Source: Thermomonospora echinospora (lineage in GTDB: Bacteria; Actinomycetota; Actinomycetes; Streptosporangiales; Streptosporangiaceae). From it: a DNA stretch of 64,000 bases. Of the stretch, positions 52,001-59,076 are shown piece after piece. Position 1 is the stretch's first letter; every line of letters begins with the position of its first letter. Location: positions 22,759 to 86,758 of the forward strand of contig NZ_FNVO01000025.1 in the NCBI RefSeq assembly GCF_900108175.1, written 5' to 3'. A program made the position numbers and the translations under genes. Under the pieces are notes generated by a model that was given only the letters and a program-made list of their open reading frames with translations, did not search any database and had not been told where the DNA came from.

Positions 52001-52925
52001 GGCCGGACTGGTCTCCATGACCGCTGCCATTCCCTACCTCGGCTCCCTGGCCGCAGCCAAACGACTGGGACGAGCCGGCAGGGCCGCCGACTGCAACAGC
52101 TTCGTTCCCGGAACGCAAGTCCTCATGGCCGACGGCACCACCAAACCCATCGAAGAACTTCAAGTCGGCGACGAGGTCATCGCCACCGACCCCGAAACCG
52201 GCAAAACCCACACCAAGAAGGTCCTGGCCACCATCGCCGGCGAGGGCCCCAAGAACCTCGTCGAGATCACCGTCGACACCGATGGCCCCCACGGCGACCA
52301 GACGGGCCTGATCATCACCACCGACGAACACCCCTTCTGGGTCGCCGGCCTCATCGGGCGCTGGACCGACGCTGAAGACCTCCGCCCTGGCATGTGGCTG
52401 CGCACCAACACCGGCACCACCGTCCAGGTCAAGGCCACCCACACCCGCACCACCCCCCACCAACGCATCCACAACCTCACCATCGCCGACACTCACACGT
52501 ACTATGTAGAGGCTGGCGATACGCCAGTCCTCGTCCACAACACGCAATGCAAGCTGCCGCTCATCACTGCTGCGAAGGCGAGTGAAGACGAGATCTACGC
52601 GGCCAACGAGCTGGCCAGTGAGGGTTATGACGTGATACTCCGGGATCCGCCCAGAGATGGTGGAACACGTGGCGTAAATACATCCGACCTGTTGGTGGAT
52701 GGTGCACAATGGGACGTATACACCCCTGAAGGAAGCAATATGAAAACCATCCTGCGCTACATTCAGAAGAAGCGATCGCAGGTAAGGGGGGGTGGAGTTG
52801 TGCTCAATCTCTCTAAATCTTCACTTTCAGCTGCCAGTATTGATGTATCTGGAATGCTTGCACAGGTTAATGGGCGGATGAGTTCGTCTCCACCCCTTGC
52901 TGGCATTAAGATTGTGGGCGGATAG
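46098..52925 (+). CDS. RHS/YD-repeat polymorphic toxin with Hint and CdiA-type tRNase domains
   Basis: A 2275-residue exported toxin. A signal peptide (RRPHLLGVVMAAALAGGLLS) is followed by an SpvB/TcdB-like N-terminal part and then dozens of YD repeats (YDxLGR, YDxxGN) that would form the RHS cocoon. The core ends with the hallmark REYDPNTGRFLSVDPL near residue 1805. A pretoxin linker (~1835-1998) leads to a Hint autoprotease domain from Cys1999 (CNSFVPGTQVLMADGT) to the VLVHN junction. The last 127 residues (52542 onward) are the toxin: EIYAANELASEGYDV, TSDLLVDGAQWDVYTP, then KKRSQ...VVLNLSK, matching CdiA C-terminal tRNA nucleases. The GTG start has GGAGGA upstream. The toxin tip is AT-richer than the rest, as expected of an exchangeable cassette. 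Confidence 0.93.
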   Translation: MNSSHWGTMRRLSRRPHLLGVVMAAALAGGLLSAPPVQATSTTVGRPKVSDHEKVVAGKRLSVKPRRQEPIRKGPPARKTWPQAGTAQVALPTSDAGKEPVRAGSLPVWIGGPEGKKRSAVKAPASVKVQVLEHRQAEQMGVGTVAFTVARDDDAAALAPVTVRLDYSSFAQAFGGSYGSRLRLVQLPACALTTPAKSDCRTSKPLTTTNDTENGTLTAQIDAAPETAAPVLAVAADGSGVQGDYKATSLSASATWKAGGNSGDFSWSYPMRVPPVPGGLVPPVELSYSSGSVDGRTGNTNGQPSWVGQGFDLWPGFIERSYKSCEDDGAPKDEWGNAPGDQCWGYDNATLTWNGKGGELIPAGNDTWRLKNDDGTRIEKLTSSNVDNGDNNNEYWKVTTTDGTRYYFGNNTGHGSPATNSTWTVPVFGDDSDEPCHDSTFASSWCQQAWRWNLDYVVDRNGNAIVYTYAKETNHYGRNLKPADETPYVRGGYLQQISYGLREGSLSASPPAKVLFDVSERCLPDAAFDCAPSKIGDNPDRWWDVPWDLNCNSGQECKDEHGSVAPTFWSRKRLTKVTTQVVKADGTYRPVDSWSMDHSWGLADVDRDLRLEEVGRTGHAGTTAVSLPKVTFDYVQLPNRMDETGDDILPYIRYRLSAIYDESGGQIDVSYSDPDCTLDDLPAPETNTTRCMPVRWEPPGREDPITDWFIKYVVTSVIQTDRTGLGEDMTTRYSYLGGAAWHYDDDDGLTKDKYKTWSQWRGYGHVRVRTGDYDNPSTQTDTYYLRGMDGDRLNAGGGTKNVTVPDGEGGNHTDHQALAGFELRTESYDEPGGTIVSKTVNSPWHHQTASRTRSWGTVTANLTGVSAVRSWEAMPGGTWRQTRVNRSFDTETGRENWVDDLGDVSTAADDKCTRTTYADDDTQWYKAFPSRVDTVSVTCADTTPDRQNRTISDVKTIYGARWNATRIDRLVAHDGTTADYKKVAGTVYDAYGRPTEVSDVQGNTTTTAYVETPATGGVTTKVTVTTPPIDPATPASAHTTVEDLDPAWGQPLYRTDVAGKRTELKYDALGRITQVWLPNRVSTSNPHPNLEFEYRVTDGQIVAVTTKKLTRTGGQQASIDLFDGWLRPRQTQAPGPDGRLITDTFYDNRGQVVKNYAPYSAAGAPEPVLFGVSTPGNVETQTRYTYDGLGRVTLERLMKGNNSTQELWHTTTTYDGNRTHVQPPTGGTPTTTVTDARGNTTQVIYHGPGTTQTTVGFEYDHAGRPSKQTGPDGKEWTTTYDLLGRKIRTTDPSRGTTTYGYDDLDRLVSTDDARDANDKLFYKYDVLGRKTETRSGSATGTVLATWLYDTVRKGALTSATRKGTGPNGNTYDYTTRVNNYDALGRPQSTTYTIPSVEGVGTSYTFGTSYNLDGTIQSLGMPAAGGLTGESVGITYDDYQRPTRLTSNLATYVNATTYTPTGKPLQYELGNTTGKRVWYTATWQYGTQRLATSRVNRENITGSDRYAVYDYDDAGNVTSITDTALAGTETQCFGYDYLRRLTDAWTQTSDTCADDPATATIGGPAPYRFVYTHNTAGNRTQEKQYGAGANGGTLQATRTYTYAGSSGLDPSVTGHMLGTVTQTGTSPYTGPATTETYKYDAIGNTTERKVGNRTQAFTYDTENELTKVTDAGAPNSANNGETTFVYTADGDRLIRRDPTGTTLYLPGTEVKLPKGGTTATGTRYYSHGGQTIAMRTPAGVTYLTPDHQGTSQVTVDAADLTKVSRRHYTPYGQTRGTTGTWPTLLDKGFVGGTNDTTGLTHLGAREYDPNTGRFLSVDPLLNLEHPQSWNGYTYANSTPVTQSDPEGLDGPLRGDTDCYYNNECQKDKTKPKPKPTYPEFFPSLPSGKGRYTQYRKFMKDLRDAPYDNPESLRIRIQAEIAFCSEYPTDDMCGGGKVDPHEALQAIGASGMEAADVIDAALYFAEGNWKAGLVSMTAAIPYLGSLAAAKRLGRAGRAADCNSFVPGTQVLMADGTTKPIEELQVGDEVIATDPETGKTHTKKVLATIAGEGPKNLVEITVDTDGPHGDQTGLIITTDEHPFWVAGLIGRWTDAEDLRPGMWLRTNTGTTVQVKATHTRTTPHQRIHNLTIADTHTYYVEAGDTPVLVHNTQCKLPLITAAKASEDEIYAANELASEGYDVILRDPPRDGGTRGVNTSDLLVDGAQWDVYTPEGSNMKTILRYIQKKRSQVRGGGVVLNLSKSSLSAASIDVSGMLAQVNGRMSSSPPLAGIKIVGG

Positions 52926-52936
52926 GAGGTGTGGCT

Positions 52937-53212
52937 GTGGGCAAGTTTCGCTGTGTGTGTGGCGAGGTGATATCGACAAGTGGGAATACGGACGATGAGT
53001 GGATCATCATTCGTGAGCGAGAGTTCCTGCGTTTGGAGGATTCGGGGAAAGGTGCTGGTGATATTTTTATGGAGATGACCAACATGTATGTATGTCCCAA
53101 TAGTGGCCATCTTTGGGTATTTTGGTCTGGCTGGAATGAGGCGGCAGCTTGTTATGAGCCAATAGAATTCAATGGAGATGCTCGGTCATCTGATGGATCC
53201 TCGGATGAGTAG
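52937..53212 (+). CDS. Probable immunity protein to the RHS tRNase
   Basis: A 91-residue soluble acidic protein (MGKFRCVCGEVISTSGNTDD..., then NMYVCPNSGHLWVFWSGWNE) with paired cysteines suggestive of a small metal-binding fold. It starts 11 bases after the toxin stop. The GTG at 52937 has AGGAGG seven bases upstream, while the in-frame GTG at 52931 is too close. Immediate downstream position, small size, acidic character and the same low GC as the toxin tip make it the cognate immunity gene (inference). I do not recognise the family. Confidence 0.7.
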   Translation: MGKFRCVCGEVISTSGNTDDEWIIIREREFLRLEDSGKGAGDIFMEMTNMYVCPNSGHLWVFWSGWNEAAACYEPIEFNGDARSSDGSSDE

Positions 53213-53242
53213 AATCAATTTTTCGAGTTGGTTTTCTTGGAG

Positions 53243-54152
53243 GGTGTTTGACAGGTGATCGTCGAGGCTCACCCGAGGTATTCCAGTGGCCGGGGCCCTG
53301 GCCGCCGGACGGGGTGGCCGTGGGTCAGGCGGCGGACCAGCAGGCCGATCGCGGCCCAGCGGATCAGGGCCTCGGAGGTCTGCGGGTGGCGCTCGTAGTC
53401 GCGGGCCAGCCTGCGATGCGCGGTCAGCCAGGCCAGCGTCCGTTCGGCCACCCACCGCTTGGGGTGGACCTGGAAGCCCCGCTGGCCTGCGGGTTTGCCG
53501 ACGATGTGGACGATGATGCCCAGCACGTCGCGGGCCCAGGCCACCGGCCATCCGGAAAGGCCCTGGTCGGCGAACACCAGCCGGCACCCACCAGTCAGGT
53601 ACAGCCCCAGCAGCAGCGTGGTGGCCCCGGCCCGGTCCTGCACGCCGGCCGGACGGACCATGACCGCGATCAGCAGGCCGAGGGTGTCGGTGACGATGAA
53701 CCGCTTGCGTCCGTTGGTCCGCTTGGGCTTGTCATAGCCCCGGGTGCCGGCGCTGACGGTATCGGCGCCCTTGACGCTTTGACTGTCCATCACCGCCGCC
53801 GAAGGATCGGCAGGGCGGCCTGCGGCCCGGCGTAACCGCCGCCGTAACACCTGCAGGATCCGCTCGGTGACGCCTTGGTCCTCCCAGCGGGCGAAGTGCC
53901 AGTACACCGTCTGCCACGGTGGGAAGTCCCGCGGCAGTTGCCGCCACAAGCAGCCCGTCCGGTTCACGTACAAGATCGCGTCCACGATCTCCCGGCGCAG
54001 CCACTTCTCCTTACGCCCGTCCCAGTGCTCCGGTGCCAGCAGTGGCCCGATCAAAGCCCACTGCTCATCGGTCAAATCCGAGCGGGGAAACGCTCATGCA
54101 TCCCCGGCCCTTATCTCACAGGCTAGGGCATTACGATCATCTCTCAAGCACC
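53243..54152 (-). mobile_element. IS5-family insertion sequence with imperfect terminal repeats
   Basis: A 910-base element enclosing the transposase gene. Terminal inverted repeats at 53243-53262 and 54133-54152 match at 17 of 20 positions (GGTGTTTGACAGGTGATCGT against GGTGCTTGAGAGATGATCGT). No target duplication is obvious. It lies 31 bases after the immunity gene, separating it from the next small gene. Confidence 0.72.
53269..54075 (-). CDS. IS5-family transposase
   Basis: A 268-residue DDE transposase. The N-terminal LTDEQWALIGPLLAPEHWDG is followed by the first Asp in AVMDSQSVKGAD, then GRKRFIVTDTLG, then LVFADQGLSG, and the last acidic residue in WVAERTLAWLTAHRRLARDY. It begins at a TTG. 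An upstream ATG (MHERFP...) is out of frame by one base, so the natural start may be lost or require frameshifting. The remainder is intact. Confidence 0.88.
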   Translation of the reverse strand: MTDEQWALIGPLLAPEHWDGRKEKWLRREIVDAILYVNRTGCLWRQLPRDFPPWQTVYWHFARWEDQGVTERILQVLRRRLRRAAGRPADPSAAVMDSQSVKGADTVSAGTRGYDKPKRTNGRKRFIVTDTLGLLIAVMVRPAGVQDRAGATTLLLGLYLTGGCRLVFADQGLSGWPVAWARDVLGIIVHIVGKPAGQRGFQVHPKRWVAERTLAWLTAHRRLARDYERHPQTSEALIRWAAIGLLVRRLTHGHPVRRPGPRPLEYLG

Positions 54153-54219
54153 TGCTAAACGAGGTGAGGCGCTGGAGGTGTGGCACTATCAGTGGCATTG
54201 TCCGAAAGGTTGAGGGTCG

Positions 54220-54645
54220 GTGACCGGTCAAAGTATTGAGAGTGCGGCTCAGGAGTTGTGTTCTACCATTATCGCGCATGCTGATCTGTGTGCGAATGAT
54301 CCAGGTGATGCGGCGGTCATAGCTCCTCTGGGTGCAAGAATCCATGAGCTTGTCCTGGTATATGGAGAGGCGTTGGAGAGAGGCTCGGGATGGTCGAATC
54401 CGATGCTCCAGGTCGACTTTCGGGAAGTCGAGGAAGCGAGGTCTTCCCAAGCTGGTCCAGTGGGCTTCTGTGAAGGCGAATCCGATGGCTCTGGCAACGA
54501 TCAGAGGCTGGTGGTGGTGACGGATCGACATTCCCTGATCGTCGATGACCAAAGCACCTTGATCGACGCTGCTTCAGCTCGCAGTGGCAAATCCGTAACC
54601 TGCCTCGCGCGGGCGCTGGAAATCCTTTGCCGTATTGACGGATAG
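54220..54645 (+). CDS. Small protein, possible second immunity gene
   Basis: A 141-residue acidic soluble protein (SAAQELCSTIIAHADLCAND, then VVVTDRHSLIVDD, then LARALEILCRIDG) of no family I recognise. It lies right of the IS5 element, in line with the toxin-immunity genes, and has similarly reduced GC. RHS loci often carry extra orphan immunity genes downstream, so that is a possible role. The start is GTG with a weak upstream GAGGG. Confidence 0.5.
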   Translation: MTGQSIESAAQELCSTIIAHADLCANDPGDAAVIAPLGARIHELVLVYGEALERGSGWSNPMLQVDFREVEEARSSQAGPVGFCEGESDGSGNDQRLVVVTDRHSLIVDDQSTLIDAASARSGKSVTCLARALEILCRIDG

Positions 54646-54769
54646 GGGCCGGAGGAGTATCGCTCTGGCATTGCTGGAACACGGGGGAGGGAAATTGACT
54701 CCCACGTTGAGCCGTTTCCGGATTGAACCGGTCATTAAGGTTTTCTCGGTGAGGGTCATCACCAGGCGA

Positions 54770-55564
54770 TCAGGCTCCGAGGGGGAGGTGGCCGGTACCG
54801 CCAACCAACTTCCTCAGCACGTCTATATCGGTGACCATGTTGGGCGGTGGCGAGGTGACGTTGACCGGGACGCCGTGGCCGGTGAAGTCCAGTTGCTCCT
54901 TGTCATCGCGGCTTTCTATTTGCAGCACGTACGGCCGGCCAATGGTTGCCACATGGACGTCGCCGATGACGCGGTCCTTCAGTGTGATCGCGGGGTTCCA
55001 GTTAATCATGGCGAGTGTGCCCTTGGTCACGGTACCCGCCGATCGCAGCATTTTGCCGAGCATGCCCTTGTAGTCCATGAAGGCCGTCAGTTCCTTCAGG
55101 TTCATGTCATCGACGGTGGCCTTGAGGTACTTACCGGACAGCTTGTTTACGGACTTCCGTCCGCTGACCTCCCGCCAGAACGTGTCATCGGGCTTCATAT
55201 AGACTATATAGACGGTACGGCTGATCCGGACCAGGTTCAGGCTCCTGTCGTTGATGGTCATCTCTCCCATCGCCCGATCAGGCGCCGAGGAACGGGCGTC
55301 CACCCGCATCCGGATGTCCCCCTAGACGAACTCGCCGCGCATTCGCACCGATCCGACCGCCAGACTCGTCTCCCTGGCCCGGTCGAGGATTTCCTGTGCC
55401 GTCAGCCGTTCGACGCCGTTGGGAACGGCGGAAGGAACGGCGGTGGGCTCAGCCGTCAACGCGGACGCCGCGCTCGGCTTGCCGGCTGCCGTACCGTCGC
55501 TATGGCAGTCGGCGGTCAGCATCCCGCCCAGGAGGAGCGGAGCCAGCACGGCTGGTTTGCGCAC
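54770..55564 (-). pseudogene. LppX/LprAFG-like lipoprotein split by an in-frame amber codon
   Basis: Two open frames in the same reading frame (55322-55564 and 54770-55309) are separated only by a TAG at 55322-55324. Reading through gives a ~265-residue lipoprotein: a signal peptide MRKPAVLAPLLLGGMLTA, a Ser/Ala/Thr linker, AQEILDRARETSLAVGSVRM, then the LppX-like beta/alpha half (WREVSGRKSVNKLSGKYLK, later DIDVLRKLVG). The expected residue at the stop is Gln (CAG to TAG). The lipobox reads LTADC, with Asp where Gly/Ala is needed. Both changes look like decay, although a sequencing error at the stop cannot be excluded. Confidence 0.75.
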
Positions 55565-56464
55565 GCCCGTGGCAGACCTTGATTTCCCTACTTCATGATC
55601 GTCTCCAGTAGGATGGTCGGTTCCACCGAACCGTTGTCATGAGACCACCACCGAATCGCGCGGTCAGCCCCCCAGGCAGGCGGCAGACTGACCGTGCCAT
55701 CGGCACTGATGGCACGGCGTCCGTCCCAACGCTGGAACGACCAAGGCTCAGATCCAAGGAGCACGTCCCTGGCCTGGACCTTCGCGTAAGAGCCAGGGAC
55801 GGGAACCGAACCCGCGCTGACAGGCACGCACCGGATACGCCACCACGACTCAGGTGATCTTGAGTAACCCGGCGGCACGCCGCCGGAGATGAGAGGCTCC
55901 AGGGCCTGCTCAGCCCGCAGGCTTCATCCTGCTGGGGGACGGCTTCATGAACTGGACCAAGCGGTTCAGCATGCTGCGCCGCTCCTCCAGCCGCGCCAGC
56001 CGGGCCTTAGGGAGCGCCCGTAGTACTCGGCGTAGGCACCGATGCCCAGGGCAGCGGCGCTCAGCGCGCTCTACGCCACCGCCCCCTCTCCAGCAGGATC
56101 GGCGACCTGCGCAGGTAGTCGTCCCTCTCGCCACCGGCGACGGCGTCCTTGAGGACCCGGCTGCCGGCATCGGGCGGCTTGCGGAGATCTTGATGGTGCG
56201 GGACGGGAGCCATAGGGACGGCCGGTCTGGCCGGTGATGGCCGGGGAGCGCCCCGACGATGCACCGGTCTTCAGCAACGCAGGCTTGGCGCCCCAGTCGT
56301 TCGGTGATCACGGCGCTCGGGCCGGACCCCGTCGCAGCCGGTCGGTACGGCTGGACCGCTCAGCACGTCCGCACAGGGCGTCACCACGGGAACGAAGGCG
56401 CGTTAGGCGGAAGGTGTTCGAGCGCGGTGCATCCGCCTGACGGCGCCGAAGCCCTGGAAACAAG
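55565..56464. other. Degenerate stretch without a confident gene
   Basis: This 900-base region upstream of the lipoprotein pseudogene contains only short leftward frames. One (55588-55878) ends WDGRRAISADGTVSLPPAWG and runs to a stop 23 bases before the lipoprotein start, which might be the tail of an eroded gene. A second (55910-56311) is low-complexity. No family is recognised in either. Confidence 0.4.
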
Positions 56465-56502
56465 AACACCCTCGACCACGTTTGCGCTGGTCAGAGGGTG
56501 TT
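56465..56502 (-). terminator. Terminator beside att repeat C
   Basis: AACACCCTC and its complement, with an inner ACCA/TGGT pair, form a hairpin 10 bases beyond att copy C on the tRNA strand. The sequence differs from terminators A and B, so this tRNA end came from a different source. Confidence 0.7.
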
Positions 56503-56512
56503 GGTGTGCTGA

Positions 56513-56556
56513 GGTGGGCAGGGGCGGGGTCGAACCGCCGACCTTCCGCTTTTCAG
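56513..56556 (-). repeat. attachment-site repeat C (3' half of tRNA-Phe)
   Basis: Third exact copy of the 44-base tRNA-Phe end, in the same orientation as A and B. Again no 5' half follows on the right. Because the tRNA reads leftward, the intact gene should lie further right, beyond the window. Confidence 0.82.
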
Positions 56557-56699
56557 TACATACTGCTACCCAAGCCGTACCCTAGATCTGACCTGCGAAG
56601 ACTCTAGGCCTCTCCGTCCTGCGGACCATGGTTTTAGCACGTATTCGGCACACAGGACCGATGAGCATCCAGCTCGCCAACTGTAGGCAAGGCACCTCT

Positions 56700-56991
56700 C
56701 GCAGAACCCGCAGAACCCGCACAAACCCATCGGGCAGCGTCGTTGCTGGTCACAGCGTTTGTCGGCCAACCAGGGCGCTCCACGCAGAACTCCGCAGAAC
56801 TCCGCACAAATAGGTCCCGTGCTGGCTGTAGGGCAGCGAGCTTACAGTCCGCCGCCGACGTGCCGTGGCCTGACCCGAATATTGCGGAAGGTTCTGCGGG
56901 GTTCTGCGTGGCCTGCTGCCTCGCCGGGATGGCCTCCTGGCCTGCGGCGATGGCTGGCCAAAGCTGTTGCGCGGATTCTGCGGGTTCTGCG
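56700..56991. repeat. Nested inverted iteron arrays near att C
   Basis: Four clusters of a CGCAGAAC-type unit. At 56700 there are three tandem 9-base units (CGCAGAACC, CGCAGAACC, CGCACAAAC). At 56783 there are three units on a 10-base period (CGCAGAACT twice, then CGCACAAAT). At 56890 two inverted units on a 10-base period (GGTTCTGCG). At 56965 two or three inverted units on a 9-base period (TGTTGCGCG, GATTCTGCG, GGTTCTGCG). The outer pair and the inner pair are thus mutual inverted repeats around a centre near 56850. The stretch has no gene. It may be an origin/partition-type iteron region, integrase arm sites of the element, or a regulator array. Confidence 0.75.
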
Positions 56992-57079
56992 GGAGCTTAC
57001 GAAGGCGGCCGACCAGACGTGACGGCTACTGCATCCCCAGGCCCTGCTGGACTGTGCCAGATCGCCGCACACCAGCCGT

Positions 57080-57700
57080 TCAATCCTGATGCCATGGAAC
57101 CTGACTGTAGTCGGCTATCTGCTGGTCGATATGCTTCCGGGCTTTCGCCAGCAGTACGTCCTTATCATGCTTGGTCGCTCCAAAGGTTCTGTTGCGACCC
57201 TCATGTACGGTGTCCCACTTGCTTCTACTGCTCTGCCTGGTTGAGGAGCCTTGCTCATGGCTGCCAAATCCAGTCAGGACGGCGTTCCAGACAGGCTGGT
57301 AGTTAACCCGTAGACCGTTCTCGCCCAAGTCGATGTGCACATCTGGGAGCCGAAGCAGTCTCACCCCGAATTCGTGGAGGGGAAGCCCCGCTCCTTCGAT
57401 GGACTTGCTGTGGTCCCTGATACGCCTCCACAGTGGGTCGCGCTCTCTGACGCCTTTGCCGGTAGCGCTGTTATGGGATCGCGCTTGCCCGACGTACACC
57501 GGGATCTTGTACGACGACAGCGGAGCGTAGAGCTCTATCGAGCTGCCAATGTAGTAGATGGCGTACAGTCCCGACCCATCGAACCTCGGGATCTCGGGCC
57601 ACAGGGGTGTGACCGGTTGATCCTCGAGATTCAGACAGATCATGGAGGTGATGTGATCCGTGCTCATCGGATCGTAGTACTCGGGGGTGTAGGGAGGCAC
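57080..57700 (-). CDS. Eco29kI-type restriction endonuclease (GIY-YIG)
   Basis: A 206-residue endonuclease resembling Eco29kI-family GIY-YIG restriction enzymes. The GIY-like strand is SGLYAIYYIG and the YIG-like strand is KIPVYVGQA. Then come LWRRIRDHSKSIEGAGLPLH, VRLLRL, the glutamate/asparagine region NYQPVWNAVLTGFGSHEQG and the C-terminal WDTVHEGR. It would cut a specific GC-rich palindrome; Eco29kI itself recognises CCGCGG, but the site here is untested. A GTG at 57700 gives the longest reading, and an ATG at residue 12 is an alternative. It is divergent from the methyltransferase with 83 bases between. Confidence 0.82.
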   Translation of the reverse strand: MPPYTPEYYDPMSTDHITSMICLNLEDQPVTPLWPEIPRFDGSGLYAIYYIGSSIELYAPLSSYKIPVYVGQARSHNSATGKGVRERDPLWRRIRDHSKSIEGAGLPLHEFGVRLLRLPDVHIDLGENGLRVNYQPVWNAVLTGFGSHEQGSSTRQSSRSKWDTVHEGRNRTFGATKHDKDVLLAKARKHIDQQIADYSQVPWHQD

Positions 57701-57783
57701 GGCAGTAGGCTAGTGGGTCCAGCTGGCAGACGTGGAGCGCCCCCGGCCCACGTGCCTAGGTTCCGCTGTCGGACCTCCGCGGT

Positions 57784-59049
57784 ATGGTTTCCGTCGTGAC
57801 GAGTGAAGCGGTACCTGAGACATCCGAGGCTGCTGCGGTCAGAGACAGCATCGAGCTGTTCACCGGGGGCGGTGGCCTAGCCCTGGCGATGCACAACGCC
57901 GGATTCCGGCACCTGTTGGCCGTAGAGTTCGACCGCCGGGCTTGTCAGACTCTGCGCTCCAACGTCGCTACGGAGCACGGCCCAGAGGTGCCCAACCCTG
58001 ACTCAGTCACAGATAAGTGGCCTCTGTATGAGGGAGACATCCACAATGTCAATTTCGCCAACGCAATGGGGAAGGTGGATGTCATCGCTGGCGGCGTTCC
58101 TTGTCAACCCTGGAGCCTCGGTGGTGCTCACAAGGGGTACGAGGACAAGCGCAATCTGTGGCCCGAGTTGTTCCGATGCGTCAGGGAAACTCGTCCTCGG
58201 GCGGTGATAGCGGAGAATGTTAAGGGTCTGCTCCGGCCGTCCTTTGCTCCATACTATGAATACATCCTCAATGAACTTAGGGCTCCACTCGAAGAGCGGG
58301 TCGATGGAGAAGATTGGCAGGATCACAACAGGCGGATAATGAAGGCTCTGAAGTCTCCTGGCCAGGACCTTAAAGAGCGGTACGACGTCAAGTACTTCCT
58401 GGTCAATGCTGCCGACTATGGCGTTCCCCAAGTTCGCTGGAGGGTCTTCGTCGTCGCCTTCCGTAAGGACTTGGGACTTTCGGAATGGGAATTTCCCAAG
58501 CCCACCCACTCCGAAGCTGCTCTGCTGCGTGAGCAGGAAACCGGCGAATACTGGGATCGTCACGGGATCAAGCCACGAGAGACTGGTGTGCAAGCGAGCA
58601 TCCTTGATGGCGGCGGTCTAAAGCCTTGGCGCACTCTGCGCGATGCCCTCCGCAATGATCCCGACGCTCCCCATCTTAAGCCTCTACCGGAGCCTCGTAG
58701 GCCGCTCGAAGACAAGATTGAACATCCCGATTGGCTTCACCATTTCGGGTGGCCTGGCGCTCGGGAATACGCGGGACACACTCCAAACCTGCTCGATCGG
58801 CCTGCCAAGACCGTGAAGGCCGGTGTGCACGGTGTTCCTGGTGGGGAAACGGTGATCAAACTCGATGATGGATCAATTCGGTACATGACTGTCAGGGAAG
58901 TGTCACGTGTCATGACCTTCCCTGATGATTGGCGCTTGGAAGGGCCTCGCGGTGAGCAGATGCGGCAACTCGGCAACGCTGTTCCCGTCAGACTCGGCGA
59001 AGTCGTAGCGAGGTCGGTTGCTGAAGCTTTGAAGCCAAAGACCAAATAA
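57784..59049 (+). CDS. DNA (cytosine-5) methyltransferase of the R-M system
   Basis: A complete 421-residue C5-cytosine methyltransferase. Motif I is SIELFTGGGGLALAM, motif IV is GGVPCQPWS with nucleophile Cys107, motif VI is AENVKGL, motif VIII is QVRWRVFVV, motif IX is RPAKTVKAG and motif X is QLGNAVPVRLGE. It protects host DNA against the divergent Eco29kI-like nuclease by methylating the same site. GC content is lower than in the core genome, consistent with transfer. It is followed 27 bases later by the Vsr gene. Confidence 0.93.
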   Translation: MVSVVTSEAVPETSEAAAVRDSIELFTGGGGLALAMHNAGFRHLLAVEFDRRACQTLRSNVATEHGPEVPNPDSVTDKWPLYEGDIHNVNFANAMGKVDVIAGGVPCQPWSLGGAHKGYEDKRNLWPELFRCVRETRPRAVIAENVKGLLRPSFAPYYEYILNELRAPLEERVDGEDWQDHNRRIMKALKSPGQDLKERYDVKYFLVNAADYGVPQVRWRVFVVAFRKDLGLSEWEFPKPTHSEAALLREQETGEYWDRHGIKPRETGVQASILDGGGLKPWRTLRDALRNDPDAPHLKPLPEPRRPLEDKIEHPDWLHHFGWPGAREYAGHTPNLLDRPAKTVKAGVHGVPGGETVIKLDDGSIRYMTVREVSRVMTFPDDWRLEGPRGEQMRQLGNAVPVRLGEVVARSVAEALKPKTK

Positions 59050-59076
59050 TATAGATACGCGCCGGAGAAAGCGCTC

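Noticed and set aside
55910..56311. Leftward 133-codon frame left of att C
   Set aside because: Low-complexity basic translation, no ribosome site and no recognisable family.
56700..56991. CRISPR array
   Set aside because: The repeats are 9-10 bases with no spacers, occur in both orientations, and no cas genes are present.
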